From positions 806,001-870,000 of the forward strand of contig NZ_CP010407.1 of the NCBI RefSeq assembly GCF_000830005.1: a stretch of DNA of 64,000 nt, read 5' to 3'. This DNA comes from Streptomyces vietnamensis (GTDB lineage: Bacteria; Actinomycetota; Actinomycetes; Streptomycetales; Streptomycetaceae). Within the stretch, counting starts at the first letter, position 1. Every line of letters begins with the position of its first letter. The position numbers were made by a program, and so were the translations under genes. A model generated the notes under the pieces. That model did not search any database, had not been told where the DNA came from, and saw only the letters and a list, made by a program, of their open reading frames with translations. Below are positions 51,188-59,992 of the stretch, piece after piece.

Positions 51188-51201
51188 CGGGTTCCTCTTC
51201 C

Positions 51202-52278
51202 TCAGAACTGGTCGAGCCCTTCGCGGGCCGCGGTGTCGGGGTTGCCGGCCCGGTATTCGAGGGCGAAGCCGGGAAGGTCGAGAGACGCGGTGAGCAACGT
51301 GCCCCACTGCTCGTGGCCCGGCTGGGACGCGTCGGCGTGGACGCACACCACCGCGGCGGCGCCGTCGCCGCCGCAGAAGGCGGCCGCGCGCTCCGGCGCG
51401 GAGCGTCCGGTCATGCCGCCGCGTACGGCGCGGGCGTGCTCGTACCGCTCGACCGACGCCGTTTCCGGGGTGCCGGCGTCGCCGTCGGCGAGGCCGGCGT
51501 CGAGGAAGTGGTTGGTGTGGACGACCCAGCCGTCGGTGTCGGGCCGCACCACGGCGAAACCGGAGGGCGACATCTCGATGGACGCCGCCGCGGCCCGGCC
51601 GTCGCGGTAGGTGGCGACGGTCAGCACGGTGGACGCGCTCACCTTCGCGGAGGCGATGATGTCGCGGGCCTCCGCCACCGTCGTCGCCTCCTCGAGGACG
51701 CGACGCGCGACGGCGTGGACGGGCACGCCGCCGGTGGCGCGGTCGGAGCGGTGCCTCAGGATGTTGAAGTGCAGGCCGAGGCCGGCGTCGTTCACCCCGA
51801 TCTTCGCGGCCGTGCCGAACTCGGTGAAGAGCTTCACCCGGCGTCGCGTTCCGGTGACGAGCGACAGCAGGAGACCGTCCGGCGTGAGCGAGTCGTGCCA
51901 GTCCCACGTCTGGATCGTCTCGGGCGGGCCGCCGGCGGGCGGTGCGTACACGGCGGTCGTGCACTCGCCCTTCCCGGGCGCGGGCGCGGCGGCGAGCACT
52001 TCGGTCCGCGCGCCGACCGCGGCCACCTGCCAGGGCTCGATTCCCGAGGCCTCGGCGATGCCGTCGGACTCCTCGGCCAGGCCCGGGTACCAGGCGCGCA
52101 AGGCCTCGTGGCTGTGGGCGGCGATGTCGCGGACGGTCGTCTCCAGAACGCCCAGGATCTTGAAATGCGCCAGGTAGCGGGCGCTGACGTCACGTACCTG
52201 GTCGGCGTGTCGCGTGCCGATCTCGCGGCCGCGATCGTGGGGGTCGGTGCTGGTCGAGCGCAGTATGTGCAGCTTCAT
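51202..52278 (-). CDS. C45 autoproteolytic acyltransferase/hydrolase (IAT-like)
   Basis: 358 aa from ATG 52278. The Ntn-hydrolase pattern is seen: LRSTSTDPHDRGREIG at the start, GIAEASGIEPWQVAAVGAR, and GKGECTTAVYAPP, where Cys106 with the following Thr matches the self-cleaving, catalytic Cys of acyl-CoA:6-APA acyltransferases. Later FTEFGTAAKIGVNDAGLGLHFNIL (split) and VVHTNHFLDA are typical. Members act on N-acyl amides. First gene of the importer operon, 124 bp from lacI-type repressor. Role with the amidohydrolase: stepwise breakdown of an acylated amide, inferred. Confidence 0.88.
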   Translation of the reverse strand: MKLHILRSTSTDPHDRGREIGTRHADQVRDVSARYLAHFKILGVLETTVRDIAAHSHEALRAWYPGLAEESDGIAEASGIEPWQVAAVGARTEVLAAAPAPGKGECTTAVYAPPAGGPPETIQTWDWHDSLTPDGLLLSLVTGTRRRVKLFTEFGTAAKIGVNDAGLGLHFNILRHRSDRATGGVPVHAVARRVLEEATTVAEARDIIASAKVSASTVLTVATYRDGRAAAASIEMSPSGFAVVRPDTDGWVVHTNHFLDAGLADGDAGTPETASVERYEHARAVRGGMTGRSAPERAAAFCGGDGAAAVVCVHADASQPGHEQWGTLLTASLDLPGFALEYRAGNPDTAAREGLDQF

Positions 52279-52343
52279 GTTGCTGTGAGACCTTTGCCTT
52301 GTGAGGCCCACCACAGGGCGGGACGGGCGACACGCTAGGTAGG

Positions 52344-52355
52344 TAAAACGTTTAA
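52344..52355. promoter_or_regulatory. palindromic LacI-family operator
   Basis: TAAAACGTTTAA contains the perfect palindrome AAACGTTT (52346-52353) with the central CG pair typical of LacI/GalR operators. It lies between the repressor start (52403) and the C45 start (52278), in an otherwise GC-rich gap. Likely controls both directions. Confidence 0.75.
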
Positions 52356-52402
52356 TACAACGGTCTTCCTCGCGTCGTTTTCCGCTTTCCCCGGAGGTCT
52401 CC

Positions 52403-53431
52403 GTGGCTCGGTCGAAGGGCGTCACCATCCGCGACGTCGCGCAGCGCGCGGGCGTCTCCGTCGCGGCGGTCTCGATGGCGCTCAACGGCACCGGGACGCT
52501 GAGCGCGGCCACGCGGCTGCGCGTCCGGGCCGTCGCCGAGGAGATGGACTACCAGGCCGACGCCCTCGCGCGCGGCCTGCGACGGTCGTCGGTCGGGGCG
52601 ATCGGACTCGTCATGCGCTCACTCGACTCGCTGGGCGAGTACGCGCCGCGGGGCGTCGACGTGTTCTCCCGCTACATCGGCGCCGTCTCGGCGCAGGCGA
52701 TGGACCGCGGACTCAGCGTGATGCTCGTGCCCGACCTGACCAAGCGCCCGACACCCCCGCTGGCGCTGTCGCTCGACGGCTACATCGTGACGATGCCGCA
52801 CGTGGACGATCCGGTCGTCGAGCTCCTCGAACGGCGCGAGATCCCGTACGTGACGCTGGGCCGCGATCCCGACCGCCCGGAATTCACCGACTGGGCCACC
52901 GAGGACGAGCAGCTGAGCTTCCGGCGCATCTACGAGCACTTCGCCGCGAACGGCGCCCGGTCGATCGCGCTGGTGCGCGGAACCGACCCCAACGCGTGGA
53001 ACATCGACAGCGAGGCGACGTACCGTGCGTGGTGCGAGAGTGCCGGGATCACCCCGCGCGTCTACCGGTCGGCCGAGCGCGCCGGCGAACGCGGCGGCGA
53101 GAGCGTCGCGCACACGATCGTCGACGACGGGGTCCCGGATGCGATCCTGTGCCACACCGGCCGCCAGGCGGCCGGGGTACTGGTGGGCCTCACGGCTCGC
53201 GGCGTCGCCGTGCCCGACCGGACGATGCTCGCCGCGGCTTCCGACTCCGAGCACACCCGGCACAGCCGCCCCGCGATCTCGGCGGTCGAACTCCACGCCG
53301 TGGAAACGACGTTGGCCCTCCTCGACCTCCTCCAAGCCCGCATCGCGGGCGAACCGAGCGCGGGCCCGGTCCTGACGACCTCCCGCTTCCGCATCCGCGC
53401 CTCCTCCCGCCGCACCCACCCGAGCGCCTGA
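52403..53431 (+). CDS. LacI-family transcriptional repressor
   Basis: 342 aa from GTG 52403, GGAGG about 8 nt upstream. Helix-turn-helix TIRDVAQRAGVSVAAVSMALNG at the N-terminus with hinge DALARGLRRSSVGAIGL, then a periplasmic-binding-like sensor domain (LSLDGYIVTMPH, LVRGTDPNAWN, DAILCHTGRQAAG). Divergent from the importer/amidohydrolase operon with an operator between, so it probably represses that operon until a ligand derived from the imported substrate is present. Confidence 0.93.
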   Translation: MARSKGVTIRDVAQRAGVSVAAVSMALNGTGTLSAATRLRVRAVAEEMDYQADALARGLRRSSVGAIGLVMRSLDSLGEYAPRGVDVFSRYIGAVSAQAMDRGLSVMLVPDLTKRPTPPLALSLDGYIVTMPHVDDPVVELLERREIPYVTLGRDPDRPEFTDWATEDEQLSFRRIYEHFAANGARSIALVRGTDPNAWNIDSEATYRAWCESAGITPRVYRSAERAGERGGESVAHTIVDDGVPDAILCHTGRQAAGVLVGLTARGVAVPDRTMLAAASDSEHTRHSRPAISAVELHAVETTLALLDLLQARIAGEPSAGPVLTTSRFRIRASSRRTHPSA

Positions 53432-53590
53432 CGGCCGCCCGGGCGGGGACGGGCCCCGGGCCGGCACCGCCCGAGGGGGACGGCTCGCCGCCCGTTCGCC
53501 CGGCCGCACCGATCCCTTCGGCAAGAGCGTCGCGGGACCGAGCGGGTCCGTCCGTCCGATCGGCGCGGGAAGGCGGGACGGCGCGACGGG

Positions 53591-54244
53591 TCAGGGCGTT
53601 TCGGGCTTGCGGGCCAGGAGGCAGGCGTGCGGTCTGTTCGCGCGTCCGCCGGGCTCCTGTTCCAGCCGCGCGGTGACCACGAGTCCGGCCTGCTCCAGCA
53701 GACCGGCCATGCGGTCCAGGGGCAGGAGGTACGACTCGTAGGACACCGGACGGCCGTAGCCGTGGGTCGGCCGCAGCGGCTCGTCGCCGACGTAGTCCCC
53801 CCAGAGCAGACGGCCGCCGGGCGCGAGCGTGCGGTGGAACTCGGCGAACACGTCCGGCAGCCACCGCGGGGGCGTGTGATGGGTGGAATACCAGGCCAGG
53901 ATGCCGCCGAGCTCGCCGTCCCCCGTCTCCAGCGCGGTCATCGAGCCCTCGGTGAACCGCAGGCCCGGATGGGCGCGCCGGGCCAGCCCGACCATCCTCG
54001 GCGACAGATCGACGCCGAAGACGGACACTCCGAGACCGGCCAGGTGCGCCGTCACCCGTCCGGGGCCGCACCCAAGGTCCGCGACCGGCCCCAGAGCGGC
54101 CGTCCGCACCAGTTCGGCGAACCCCGCCGGCATCGCGCGTGACAGCGGGTGCATCGCGGACGGCGGCGGGACGCGTTCGACGTAATCGGCGGCGACCGTG
54201 CCGTACGACTCGCGGACGGCGGTCAGAAAGGAGGGCTCGGCCAT
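53591..54244 (-). CDS. SAM-dependent methyltransferase
   Basis: 217 aa from ATG 54244. Class I fold: PVADLGCGPGRVTAHLAGLG (motif I, near 52), VFGVDLSPRMV, then LGGILAWYSTHHTP and LAPGGRLLWGDYVG. Acts on an unknown small molecule or protein. It is divergent from the gas vesicle operon and convergent with lacI-type repressor gene; no clear functional link. Confidence 0.9.
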   Translation of the reverse strand: MAEPSFLTAVRESYGTVAADYVERVPPPSAMHPLSRAMPAGFAELVRTAALGPVADLGCGPGRVTAHLAGLGVSVFGVDLSPRMVGLARRAHPGLRFTEGSMTALETGDGELGGILAWYSTHHTPPRWLPDVFAEFHRTLAPGGRLLWGDYVGDEPLRPTHGYGRPVSYESYLLPLDRMAGLLEQAGLVVTARLEQEPGGRANRPHACLLARKPETP

Positions 54245-54467
54245 GCGGGCGACCCTGGACCGGGCAACCGACGGGCCACGGTACGGCTTTCAGTCGACCT
54301 GCGCGGCATCCACCGCTGCCGACACCGGCATCAGATGTCAGACATTGGGTATCGGTGTTCGTTATTCGTTTACGGCCCGGCTCCCCACATTCAGAAGCAT
54401 GCCGAGTAATCGAATGCCCACATCCAGTCACCCCGGCCCCTCGTGGTGACCCTCGAACGTACGGGAT

Positions 54468-54926
54468 ATGGTGGAATGTGAACTTGTGCGTAAAGCTGCC
54501 AGGCCCACTGGGGCGGTGATCCTCACGAATGACACCGACAGACACAAGAAGGACGACCCCGAAGAGTCGGAGCCCGATACCGACAGCGGTTCCGAGACCG
54601 AGGCGGAGGTCGATTCCGACCCGGAGCCGGAAACGGAGGATGATTCTTCCGAAACGGTCGACCGCGTACCCCCTGCGGAGGCGATGCGCAACGCCGTCGA
54701 GCAGCTCACCGAACTACTGGGACGGAGTCCCGAAGCCGTATCGTCCCTGAAGCCGACGGAGAACGGATGGACGGCGCAGGTCGAAGTCGTCGAGATCGAG
54801 AGGATTCCGGAGACCACCAGCGTTCTGGCAAGTTACGAGGTTGCGCTCAGCGCGGATGGGCAGTTGCTGGGGTACGAACGCGGCAAGCGATATACGCGTG
54901 CTCAAGTCGACCAGGGCGACAGATGA
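54468..54926 (+). CDS. gvpO: gas vesicle protein GvpO
   Basis: 152 aa from ATG 54468; the start is uncertain because no good ribosome site is near, and GTG 54516 is an alternative. The N-terminal third is acidic (DDPEESEPDTDSGSETE, EPETEDDSSE), and the C-terminal GvpO domain contains AMRNAVEQLTELLGRSPEAV, GWTAQVEVVEIERIPETTSVLASYEV and LLGYERGKRYTRAQVD. GvpO is required for gas vesicle formation in haloarchaea; mechanism unclear. First gene of the operon, in streptomycete order. Confidence 0.88.
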   Translation: MVECELVRKAARPTGAVILTNDTDRHKKDDPEESEPDTDSGSETEAEVDSDPEPETEDDSSETVDRVPPAEAMRNAVEQLTELLGRSPEAVSSLKPTENGWTAQVEVVEIERIPETTSVLASYEVALSADGQLLGYERGKRYTRAQVDQGDR

Positions 54927-54956
54927 CCATGCCGCTCCTCTCCTTTGGAGGAGAAC

Positions 54957-55424
54957 GTGTCTGTAGTGCAACAGGGCGGAGCGCAGCCCGGACAAGCCGG
55001 TGGAACAGGAAATCTCTACGACGTACTGGAGCTGATACTCGATCGCGGGTTGGTCATCGACGCCTTCGTCCGGGTTTCCCTCGTCGGAATCGAGATCGCG
55101 AAGATCGACGCCCGCGTAGTGGTGGCAAGCGTCGATACCTACCTCCGCTTCGCCGAGGCGTGCAACCGCCTCGACCTGGAAAGCGGCAGGAAAGCCCCCG
55201 CTCAGCTCACCGACGTGGTGGAGAAGACCACCGAGGGCGGGTCCAAGGGCAAGGCCAAGGGCGCACTGACCGGAGCGGTGGAGGCCTTCACGGAATCCCT
55301 CACCGGTCGGGGCGAGGAAGAGCGGGAGAAGCAGCCTCGCCGCCGCAGTGAGAAGCATGATGACGAACAGCCCCGCAGCCGCGAGCGCGGCTCGACGCGG
55401 CGTTCCTCCGAGGAGGGCGAGTGA
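54957..55424 (+). CDS. gvpA: gas vesicle structural protein GvpA
   Basis: 155 aa from GTG 54957 with GGAGGAG 5 nt upstream. The GvpA core is [24 protein letters not shown], then [21 protein letters not shown] and EACNRLD. The family's vesicle-wall ribs are formed by this 70-residue core. Here a charged 65-residue tail ([13 protein letters not shown], then Arg/Glu/Lys-rich) follows, as in other streptomycete GvpA proteins and unlike haloarchaeal GvpA. Stop overlaps the gvpF start (GTGA). Confidence 0.95.
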   Translation: MSVVQQGGAQPGQAGGTGNLYDVLELILDRGLVIDAFVRVSLVGIEIAKIDARVVVASVDTYLRFAEACNRLDLESGRKAPAQLTDVVEKTTEGGSKGKAKGALTGAVEAFTESLTGRGEEEREKQPRRRSEKHDDEQPRSRERGSTRRSSEEGE

Positions 55425-56140
55425 CGATGACTCTGTACGTCTATGCCGTCACGAAGTCGTCGCACCCCCTCCGCCTCGATGATCTGCCCTCGGTCGGGGA
55501 CGGCGAGTCACCCGTGCGGGCAGTACGCGGGGACTCACTCTGCGCCGTCGTGAGCGAGGCACCGGAGGACATCAAGGTGAACCGCCCCGATGTGGAGGCG
55601 CATCACGCGGTGCAAGAGCGGTTGTGGGAGGACGGAGCCACGCTGCCGTTGGGTTTCGGCTTCGTGGCCGAGGACGAGGACGCCGTCCGCGCCGTGCTCG
55701 AAGGAGGAGCCGAAGGCTTCACGAAGTCCCTCGAAACGCTCGCCGATCGCGTGGAGTTCAACGTCAAGGGGGTCCAGGAGGAGGAAGCCGTCCTGCGGCA
55801 GGTCGTCGAGGAGTCGGAGCGGATCCGGCAACTCAACGAGGTCACACGTGGCGGCGGCGGCACCTACGACGAGCGACTCGAACTCGGCAGACTGCTCCAC
55901 GACGAGGTGCAGGCCCGGCAGACGGCACTCGCCGAATCCGTTCTCGCCGCACTGAGGCCGCATGCCCATGCGGAGCAGCTGACGGAGCCGTCACAGCAGT
56001 ACTTCCTGAACGCCTCGTTCCTGGTCGACCGGGAGAAGGGCGAGGAATTCACGCAGGCTGCCCAGGACATGTCCGACGAGCTGCCCGAGGGAGTGGAGGT
56101 CCGCGTCCGTGGGCCGCTTCCTCCGTACAGCTTCGTCTGA
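55421..56140 (+). CDS. gvpF: gas vesicle protein GvpF
   Basis: 239 aa from GTG 55421 (ATG 55427 is the alternative). Ferredoxin-like GvpF/L features: [40 protein letters not shown], and [19 protein letters not shown] with the closing [12 protein letters not shown]. GvpF is an assembly protein reported to contact GvpA. Second assembly protein GvpL is encoded downstream. Confidence 0.94.
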   Translation: MTMTLYVYAVTKSSHPLRLDDLPSVGDGESPVRAVRGDSLCAVVSEAPEDIKVNRPDVEAHHAVQERLWEDGATLPLGFGFVAEDEDAVRAVLEGGAEGFTKSLETLADRVEFNVKGVQEEEAVLRQVVEESERIRQLNEVTRGGGGTYDERLELGRLLHDEVQARQTALAESVLAALRPHAHAEQLTEPSQQYFLNASFLVDREKGEEFTQAAQDMSDELPEGVEVRVRGPLPPYSFV

Positions 56141-56181
56141 CGGGGCGGGAAGAACCGCCGGAGCAACCGCAGGGAGAGACC

Positions 56182-56445
56182 GTGGGTTTGGTGACGGAGA
56201 TCGTGGCACTGCCTGTCGCCCCGTTCCGAGGGATCGCCTGGGTGCTGGACAAAGTGGTGCGCGCTGCCGAGCAGGAGTACTACGACCCCGGCCCCGTCCA
56301 GGAGGCGCTTGCCGACCTCGAACGGAAACGGCAGGAGGGCCACGTCGACGAGGAGGAGTTCGAGCAGCGGGAACAGGCGCTCCTGCAGCGCCTTGAGGAG
56401 ATCCGGATCTACCGGCTCTCCCAAGCCGGGCCGGACGGTACGTAG
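56182..56445 (+). CDS. gvpG: gas vesicle protein GvpG
   Basis: 87 aa from GTG 56182 with AGGGAG 6 nt upstream. GvpG pattern: PVAPFRGIAWVLDKVVRAAEQEYYDP, then a coiled-coil end (EFEQREQALLQRLEEI), given here in pieces. Small assembly protein conserved between gvpF and gvpL-type genes. Confidence 0.93.
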   Translation: MGLVTEIVALPVAPFRGIAWVLDKVVRAAEQEYYDPGPVQEALADLERKRQEGHVDEEEFEQREQALLQRLEEIRIYRLSQAGPDGT

Positions 56446-56523
56446 CCGACGCCCCGGGGGCCGACGGGCCCGACCTTCCGGAACGGGACAGAGGCGGGCT
56501 GAGGCGAGGAGAGAAGCATCATC

Positions 56524-57150
56524 ATGAACGCCAAGATCGGCACCGCTCTGATCGGCGGGTATCTGCTGGGACGCACGAAGAAGGGGAAGCTCGCGCTCTC
56601 CCTCGCGATGGCGATGGCCGGGTCGCGGATCAAGCCCGGGCAGCTCGGGAAGTCGATCGCGCACTCTCCGCTCCTCAGCAGTGTGAACCAGCAGGTCCGC
56701 GGCGAACTCGTGACTGCGGGCAAGGCGGCAGCCACCACCGTGCTCAACGCCAAGGCGGAGCACTTGGCCGACGCCCTGCACGACCGGACCGAAGGCCTGC
56801 GCAGCGGGAAGCAGGACACTGACGAGGAGGAGCGTCCCGAGCGCGCGAAGGACGCGAGTGACGAACCGGACGACGAGCCTGCGGAATCGGAGGAGCCTGA
56901 GGAATCGGCGGACGGCGAGGAAGACACGGACGAGGTGAGTCCGGCCGACGACGACGAGAGCGACGCCGGGGACGAGGAAGAAGAGGAAAAGCCCCGTGCG
57001 CGGCGCACGACGTCCCGCTCCGGCTCCCGCGCCGCCCCGGCGGCGAAGAAGTCAACAGGGACGACGAAGCGATCGACGCGCAAGGCGTCCACGTCCGGAG
57101 CATCCAGGAGCACCCGCTCCGGCAGTACCGGGAGGCGGGACGATGGCTGA
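56524..57150 (+). CDS. gvpY: gas vesicle protein GvpY (streptomycete-type)
   Basis: 208 aa from ATG 56524. The N-terminus has a Gly-zipper-like segment (IGTALIGGYLLGRTKKGKLALSL), then GKSIAHSPLLSSVNQQVRGEL and a long Asp/Glu-rich stretch (about 95-155) followed by an Arg/Ser/Thr/Lys tail. The gene lies between gvpG and gvpZ, as SCO6503 does in S. coelicolor. Function unknown. The last 8 bp overlap gvpZ. Confidence 0.82.
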   Translation: MNAKIGTALIGGYLLGRTKKGKLALSLAMAMAGSRIKPGQLGKSIAHSPLLSSVNQQVRGELVTAGKAAATTVLNAKAEHLADALHDRTEGLRSGKQDTDEEERPERAKDASDEPDDEPAESEEPEESADGEEDTDEVSPADDDESDAGDEEEEEKPRARRTTSRSGSRAAPAAKKSTGTTKRSTRKASTSGASRSTRSGSTGRRDDG

Positions 57151-58381
57151 CAAGAAGGCTTCGGGGCAGGGATCGAAAGGCGGCACGGACACCACCCGCG
57201 CATCCGGCGCATCCGGAGCGCAGAAGATGCTGGAACGGAATCCCGGAGCCAATCGCCTGGCGGAGGAGTTCGAGTCCTACCTGCAAGCACGTCTCGAGCG
57301 GGCGCTGACGGGCGTGGGGCACCGCATCGGCAGCGCGGCGGAAAAGGTGGGAGCGGCAAGCATCCACCCGCGCGACCTCCTCCACGGCGCCGGCGATCAG
57401 GGCAGGAAACTGGTCGAGCACGTGACGCCCGGCAAGGCGTCACTCGCCTCGACCGCATCCCACATCGCGGGCACGGCTTCCCAGGCCAAGGACAAGCTGT
57501 CCCATGCCAAGGACACTGCCGCGCACGCCAAGGACGCACTCGTCGACAAGGTGACTCCTGATGGCTCGGACGAGCCGCACTCGTCCGCCACGAACGCGGG
57601 CCACAAGAGCCTGAAGATCATCGAGGACATCGACGTCGGGGTTCCGGTCGAGGAGGCGTACGACCAGTGGACCCAGTTCCAGGAGTTCAGTCGGTTCGCC
57701 AAGGGTGTGGTCTCCGTCGACCAGGAGGACGACACGACCACGCAGTGGCAGGTGAAGGTCGCCAAGGCGACCCGTGCCTGGAAGGCGACCATCACCGAGC
57801 AGGTCCCCGATGAGCGCATCGCCTGGACCTCGGAGGGGGCCAAGGGCACGACCAGGGGTGTGGTCACGTTCCACCCGTTGGGCGAGAACCTGACCAAGGT
57901 CCTCCTCGTCATCGAGTACTACCCCAAGGGAATCGTCGAGAAGGCGGGCAGTCTCGTGCGGGCGCAGGGCCGTCGGGCCCGGCTCGACCTCAAGGCGTTC
58001 CGCACGTTCGTCATGCTGAAGGGCGAGGCGACCGGAAGCTGGCGTGGGGAGATCCACGGCGGCAAGGTGGTCGCCGGCCCCGACGAGGACGAATCCCAAG
58101 CCGGGCACGAGCCCGGGGAGGACTCGGACTCGGAAGAGGAGGACGAGGCGGACGAGGCGGACGAGTACGACGAGGAAGAGGAGGAGCCTGAGGAGCCGGA
58201 GGCCCAGTACGAGGACGACGAGGAAGACGAGGAAGAAGAGGAGCCTGAGGAGCCAGAGGCCCAGTACGAGGACGACGAGGAAGACGAGGAAGAAGAGGAG
58301 CCTGAGGAACCGGAGGCCCAGTACGAGGACGACGAGGAAGCGGACGAGGAACCCCGCACCCGTCGGAGCCGTAAGAGCTGA
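57143..58381 (+). CDS. gvpZ: gas vesicle protein GvpZ, SRPBCC domain with acidic repeat tail
   Basis: 412 aa from ATG 57143. The N-terminal half is polar and repetitive (KDKLSHAKDTAAHAKDALVDK). The SRPBCC/polyketide-cyclase-like domain runs about 155-310 (DVGVPVEEAYDQWTQFQEFSRF, ERIAWTSEGAKGT, LLVIEYYPKGIVEKAG). The tail from about 325 is Asp/Glu-rich with three 19-residue repeats, then RTRRSRKS. The fold is a ligand- or protein-binding barrel; its role in vesicles is unknown. A paralogue of the SRPBCC domain is at 62460. Confidence 0.87.
   Translation: MADKKASGQGSKGGTDTTRASGASGAQKMLERNPGANRLAEEFESYLQARLERALTGVGHRIGSAAEKVGAASIHPRDLLHGAGDQGRKLVEHVTPGKASLASTASHIAGTASQAKDKLSHAKDTAAHAKDALVDKVTPDGSDEPHSSATNAGHKSLKIIEDIDVGVPVEEAYDQWTQFQEFSRFAKGVVSVDQEDDTTTQWQVKVAKATRAWKATITEQVPDERIAWTSEGAKGTTRGVVTFHPLGENLTKVLLVIEYYPKGIVEKAGSLVRAQGRRARLDLKAFRTFVMLKGEATGSWRGEIHGGKVVAGPDEDESQAGHEPGEDSDSEEEDEADEADEYDEEEEEPEEPEAQYEDDEEDEEEEEPEEPEAQYEDDEEDEEEEEPEEPEAQYEDDEEADEEPRTRRSRKS
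58187..58357 (+). repeat. 57-bp tandem repeat in gvpZ 3' end
   Basis: Three copies (58187, 58244, 58301) encode PEEPEAQYEDDEEDE-type acidic units of 19 residues; the first two are near identical and the third degenerates at its end. Copy number may vary among strains. Confidence 0.9.
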
Positions 58382-58408
58382 CACCCAGGGAGCGAGGTCG
58401 AATCCGTC

Positions 58409-58945
58409 GTGGCTGCATCGGACCCCGCCGGCCCCTCGGCAGCGCGTTCCCTGTCGCCGTACGGGCAGACACAGGGCGCGAACCTCGCGGACATCCTTGA
58501 ACGGGTGCTCGACAAAGGCATCGTCATCGTCGGGGACATCAGGATCAACCTGCTCGACATCGAACTGCTGACCATCAGACTCCGGCTTCTGGTCGCCTCC
58601 GTCGACAAGGCGAGGGAGATCGGGATCGACTGGTGGGAGAACGACCCGGCCCTCTCTTCACGGGCCGAGCCCAGACGGGAACTGGAGGAGGAGAACGCTC
58701 GTCTGCGTGCCGAGGTCGAGGCGCTCCGCGCGCGGCCCCGCTCCCGCTCCGAACTTCCGGAGGGCGGGACGAGCCGCCGACGGCGTACGTCCGCGCCGGA
58801 TACGGAACGCAAGGACGCGGCACCCGAGCGCAAGACCAGGCGACGGGAGGCGGAAACCAGGAAACGGCGCGCCCCCGCAGACGCAGACGCGGACGTGGAC
58901 GTGGACGCGGAGACCGACACCGAGCCGGAGAAGCGCCGGGACTGA
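58409..58945 (+). CDS. gvpJ: gas vesicle protein GvpJ
   Basis: 178 aa from GTG 58409. The GvpA-like core reads ANLADILERVLDKGIVIVGDIRIN and LLDIELLTIRLRLLVASVDKAREIG. Then a Glu/Arg coiled coil (LEEENARLRAEVEALRA) and a charged tail with DADADVDVDAETD. GvpJ-type proteins are minor homologues of GvpA that help begin or shape the vesicle. Follows gvpZ after 27 bp. Confidence 0.93.
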   Translation: MAASDPAGPSAARSLSPYGQTQGANLADILERVLDKGIVIVGDIRINLLDIELLTIRLRLLVASVDKAREIGIDWWENDPALSSRAEPRRELEEENARLRAEVEALRARPRSRSELPEGGTSRRRRTSAPDTERKDAAPERKTRRREAETRKRRAPADADADVDVDAETDTEPEKRRD

Positions 58946-58949
58946 CGCC

Positions 58950-59756
58950 ATGGACGAAGAGCTCAGCTACGCGTACGCCGTCGTGCGTCCCACCGCAGCC
59001 CTGCCGGAGGGCCCCTTGACCGGTGTCACGGGCGTGGCCTCGGGAGCGGTGCGGCTGGTGGGTGCGGGGGCGGTGGCGGCCGCAGTCGGTTCCGTGCCCC
59101 GGGACGACTTCTCCGAAGCGGCACTGAAGGTCCACCTGGAGAACCTGGACTGGCTCGAGCGCGTCGCGCGGGCGCACCACGGTGTCGTGGAATTCCTCGC
59201 GGCGCACACCACGGTGCTGCCCCTGCGGCTCGCGACGGTCTACGTGGACGACGACCGGGTGCGCGACGTACTGCGCCGCGGTCAGGAAACCTTCACGCGC
59301 ATGCTGAACCGGTTCGCCGATCACGTGGAATGGGGGGTGAAGGTCTACGCGGAGATCCCCCGGGGCCCTGCCGCACCCGAGGAGGCCGACACTGCGGTCT
59401 CCGATCCCGGGCGGACCTACCTGCGCCGGCGCCGGCAGCAGCGCGAGGACCGCGGGGCCGCCTGGTCCGCTGCGGCGGAGGCGGTGCGCAGGATCGAGGC
59501 GGAGGCCGGCCAGATCGCCGTGGAGTGGGCGCGGCACCGTCCGCAGCAGGGTCAACTGGCGGTGGGTACCGGGGAGAACGTCGCCAACGACTCCTACCTC
59601 GTGCCGGGCAGCCGGTCCGAGGAGTTCCGCGAGCGCGTCCGGCGTTCGACCCAGGAGCTGCGCGGCGTACGAGTCGAGATCACCGGGCCCTGGGCGCCCT
59701 ACTCCTTCGCGGTGCTCCCGGAGCCGGAAGCGTCGGAAGAGGGGCCCCGACCGTGA
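58950..59756 (+). CDS. gvpL: gas vesicle protein GvpL
   Basis: 268 aa from ATG 58950. GvpF/L family: SYAYAVVRPTAALP, DWLERVARAHHGVVEFLAAHTTVLPLRL (split across a line), and DSYLVPGSRSEEFRERVRRSTQEL with closing VEITGPWAPYSFAV. Second GvpF-like assembly protein. Stop overlaps gvpS start (GTGA). Confidence 0.93.
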   Translation: MDEELSYAYAVVRPTAALPEGPLTGVTGVASGAVRLVGAGAVAAAVGSVPRDDFSEAALKVHLENLDWLERVARAHHGVVEFLAAHTTVLPLRLATVYVDDDRVRDVLRRGQETFTRMLNRFADHVEWGVKVYAEIPRGPAAPEEADTAVSDPGRTYLRRRRQQREDRGAAWSAAAEAVRRIEAEAGQIAVEWARHRPQQGQLAVGTGENVANDSYLVPGSRSEEFRERVRRSTQELRGVRVEITGPWAPYSFAVLPEPEASEEGPRP

Positions 59757-59992
59757 CGGCTCACGACGAAGCGGCGCTCGCGCAGCGGCAGGTGGCCCTC
59801 ATCGACCTCCTGGACCGGCTCCTGAGCGGAGGCGTCGTCCTGACCGGCGACCTGGTCCTGTCCATCGCGGACATCGACTTGGTCAGGATCGCTCTGCGTG
59901 CCGTCATCGTCGGCGTCCAGGAGGACGACCGGTGGGGCCTCACCATCCGCGGCCACGGACCGGAGGGAACCAGCGGTGAGCGAGCCCCCTGA
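59753..59992 (+). CDS. gvpS: gas vesicle protein GvpS (GvpA-like)
   Basis: 79 aa from GTG 59753. Short GvpA-like core: ALIDLLDRLLSGGVVLTGDLVLSI and ADIDLVRIALRAVIVGV. Minor wall homologue of GvpA without the charged tail. The gene overlaps gvpK by 17 bp. Confidence 0.92.
   Translation: MTAHDEAALAQRQVALIDLLDRLLSGGVVLTGDLVLSIADIDLVRIALRAVIVGVQEDDRWGLTIRGHGPEGTSGERAP

Noticed and set aside
54347..54352. GGGTAT box upstream of gvpO as a SigB-type -10
   Set aside because: No GTTT-like -35 at 13-16 nt spacing, so a stress-sigma promoter is not supported.
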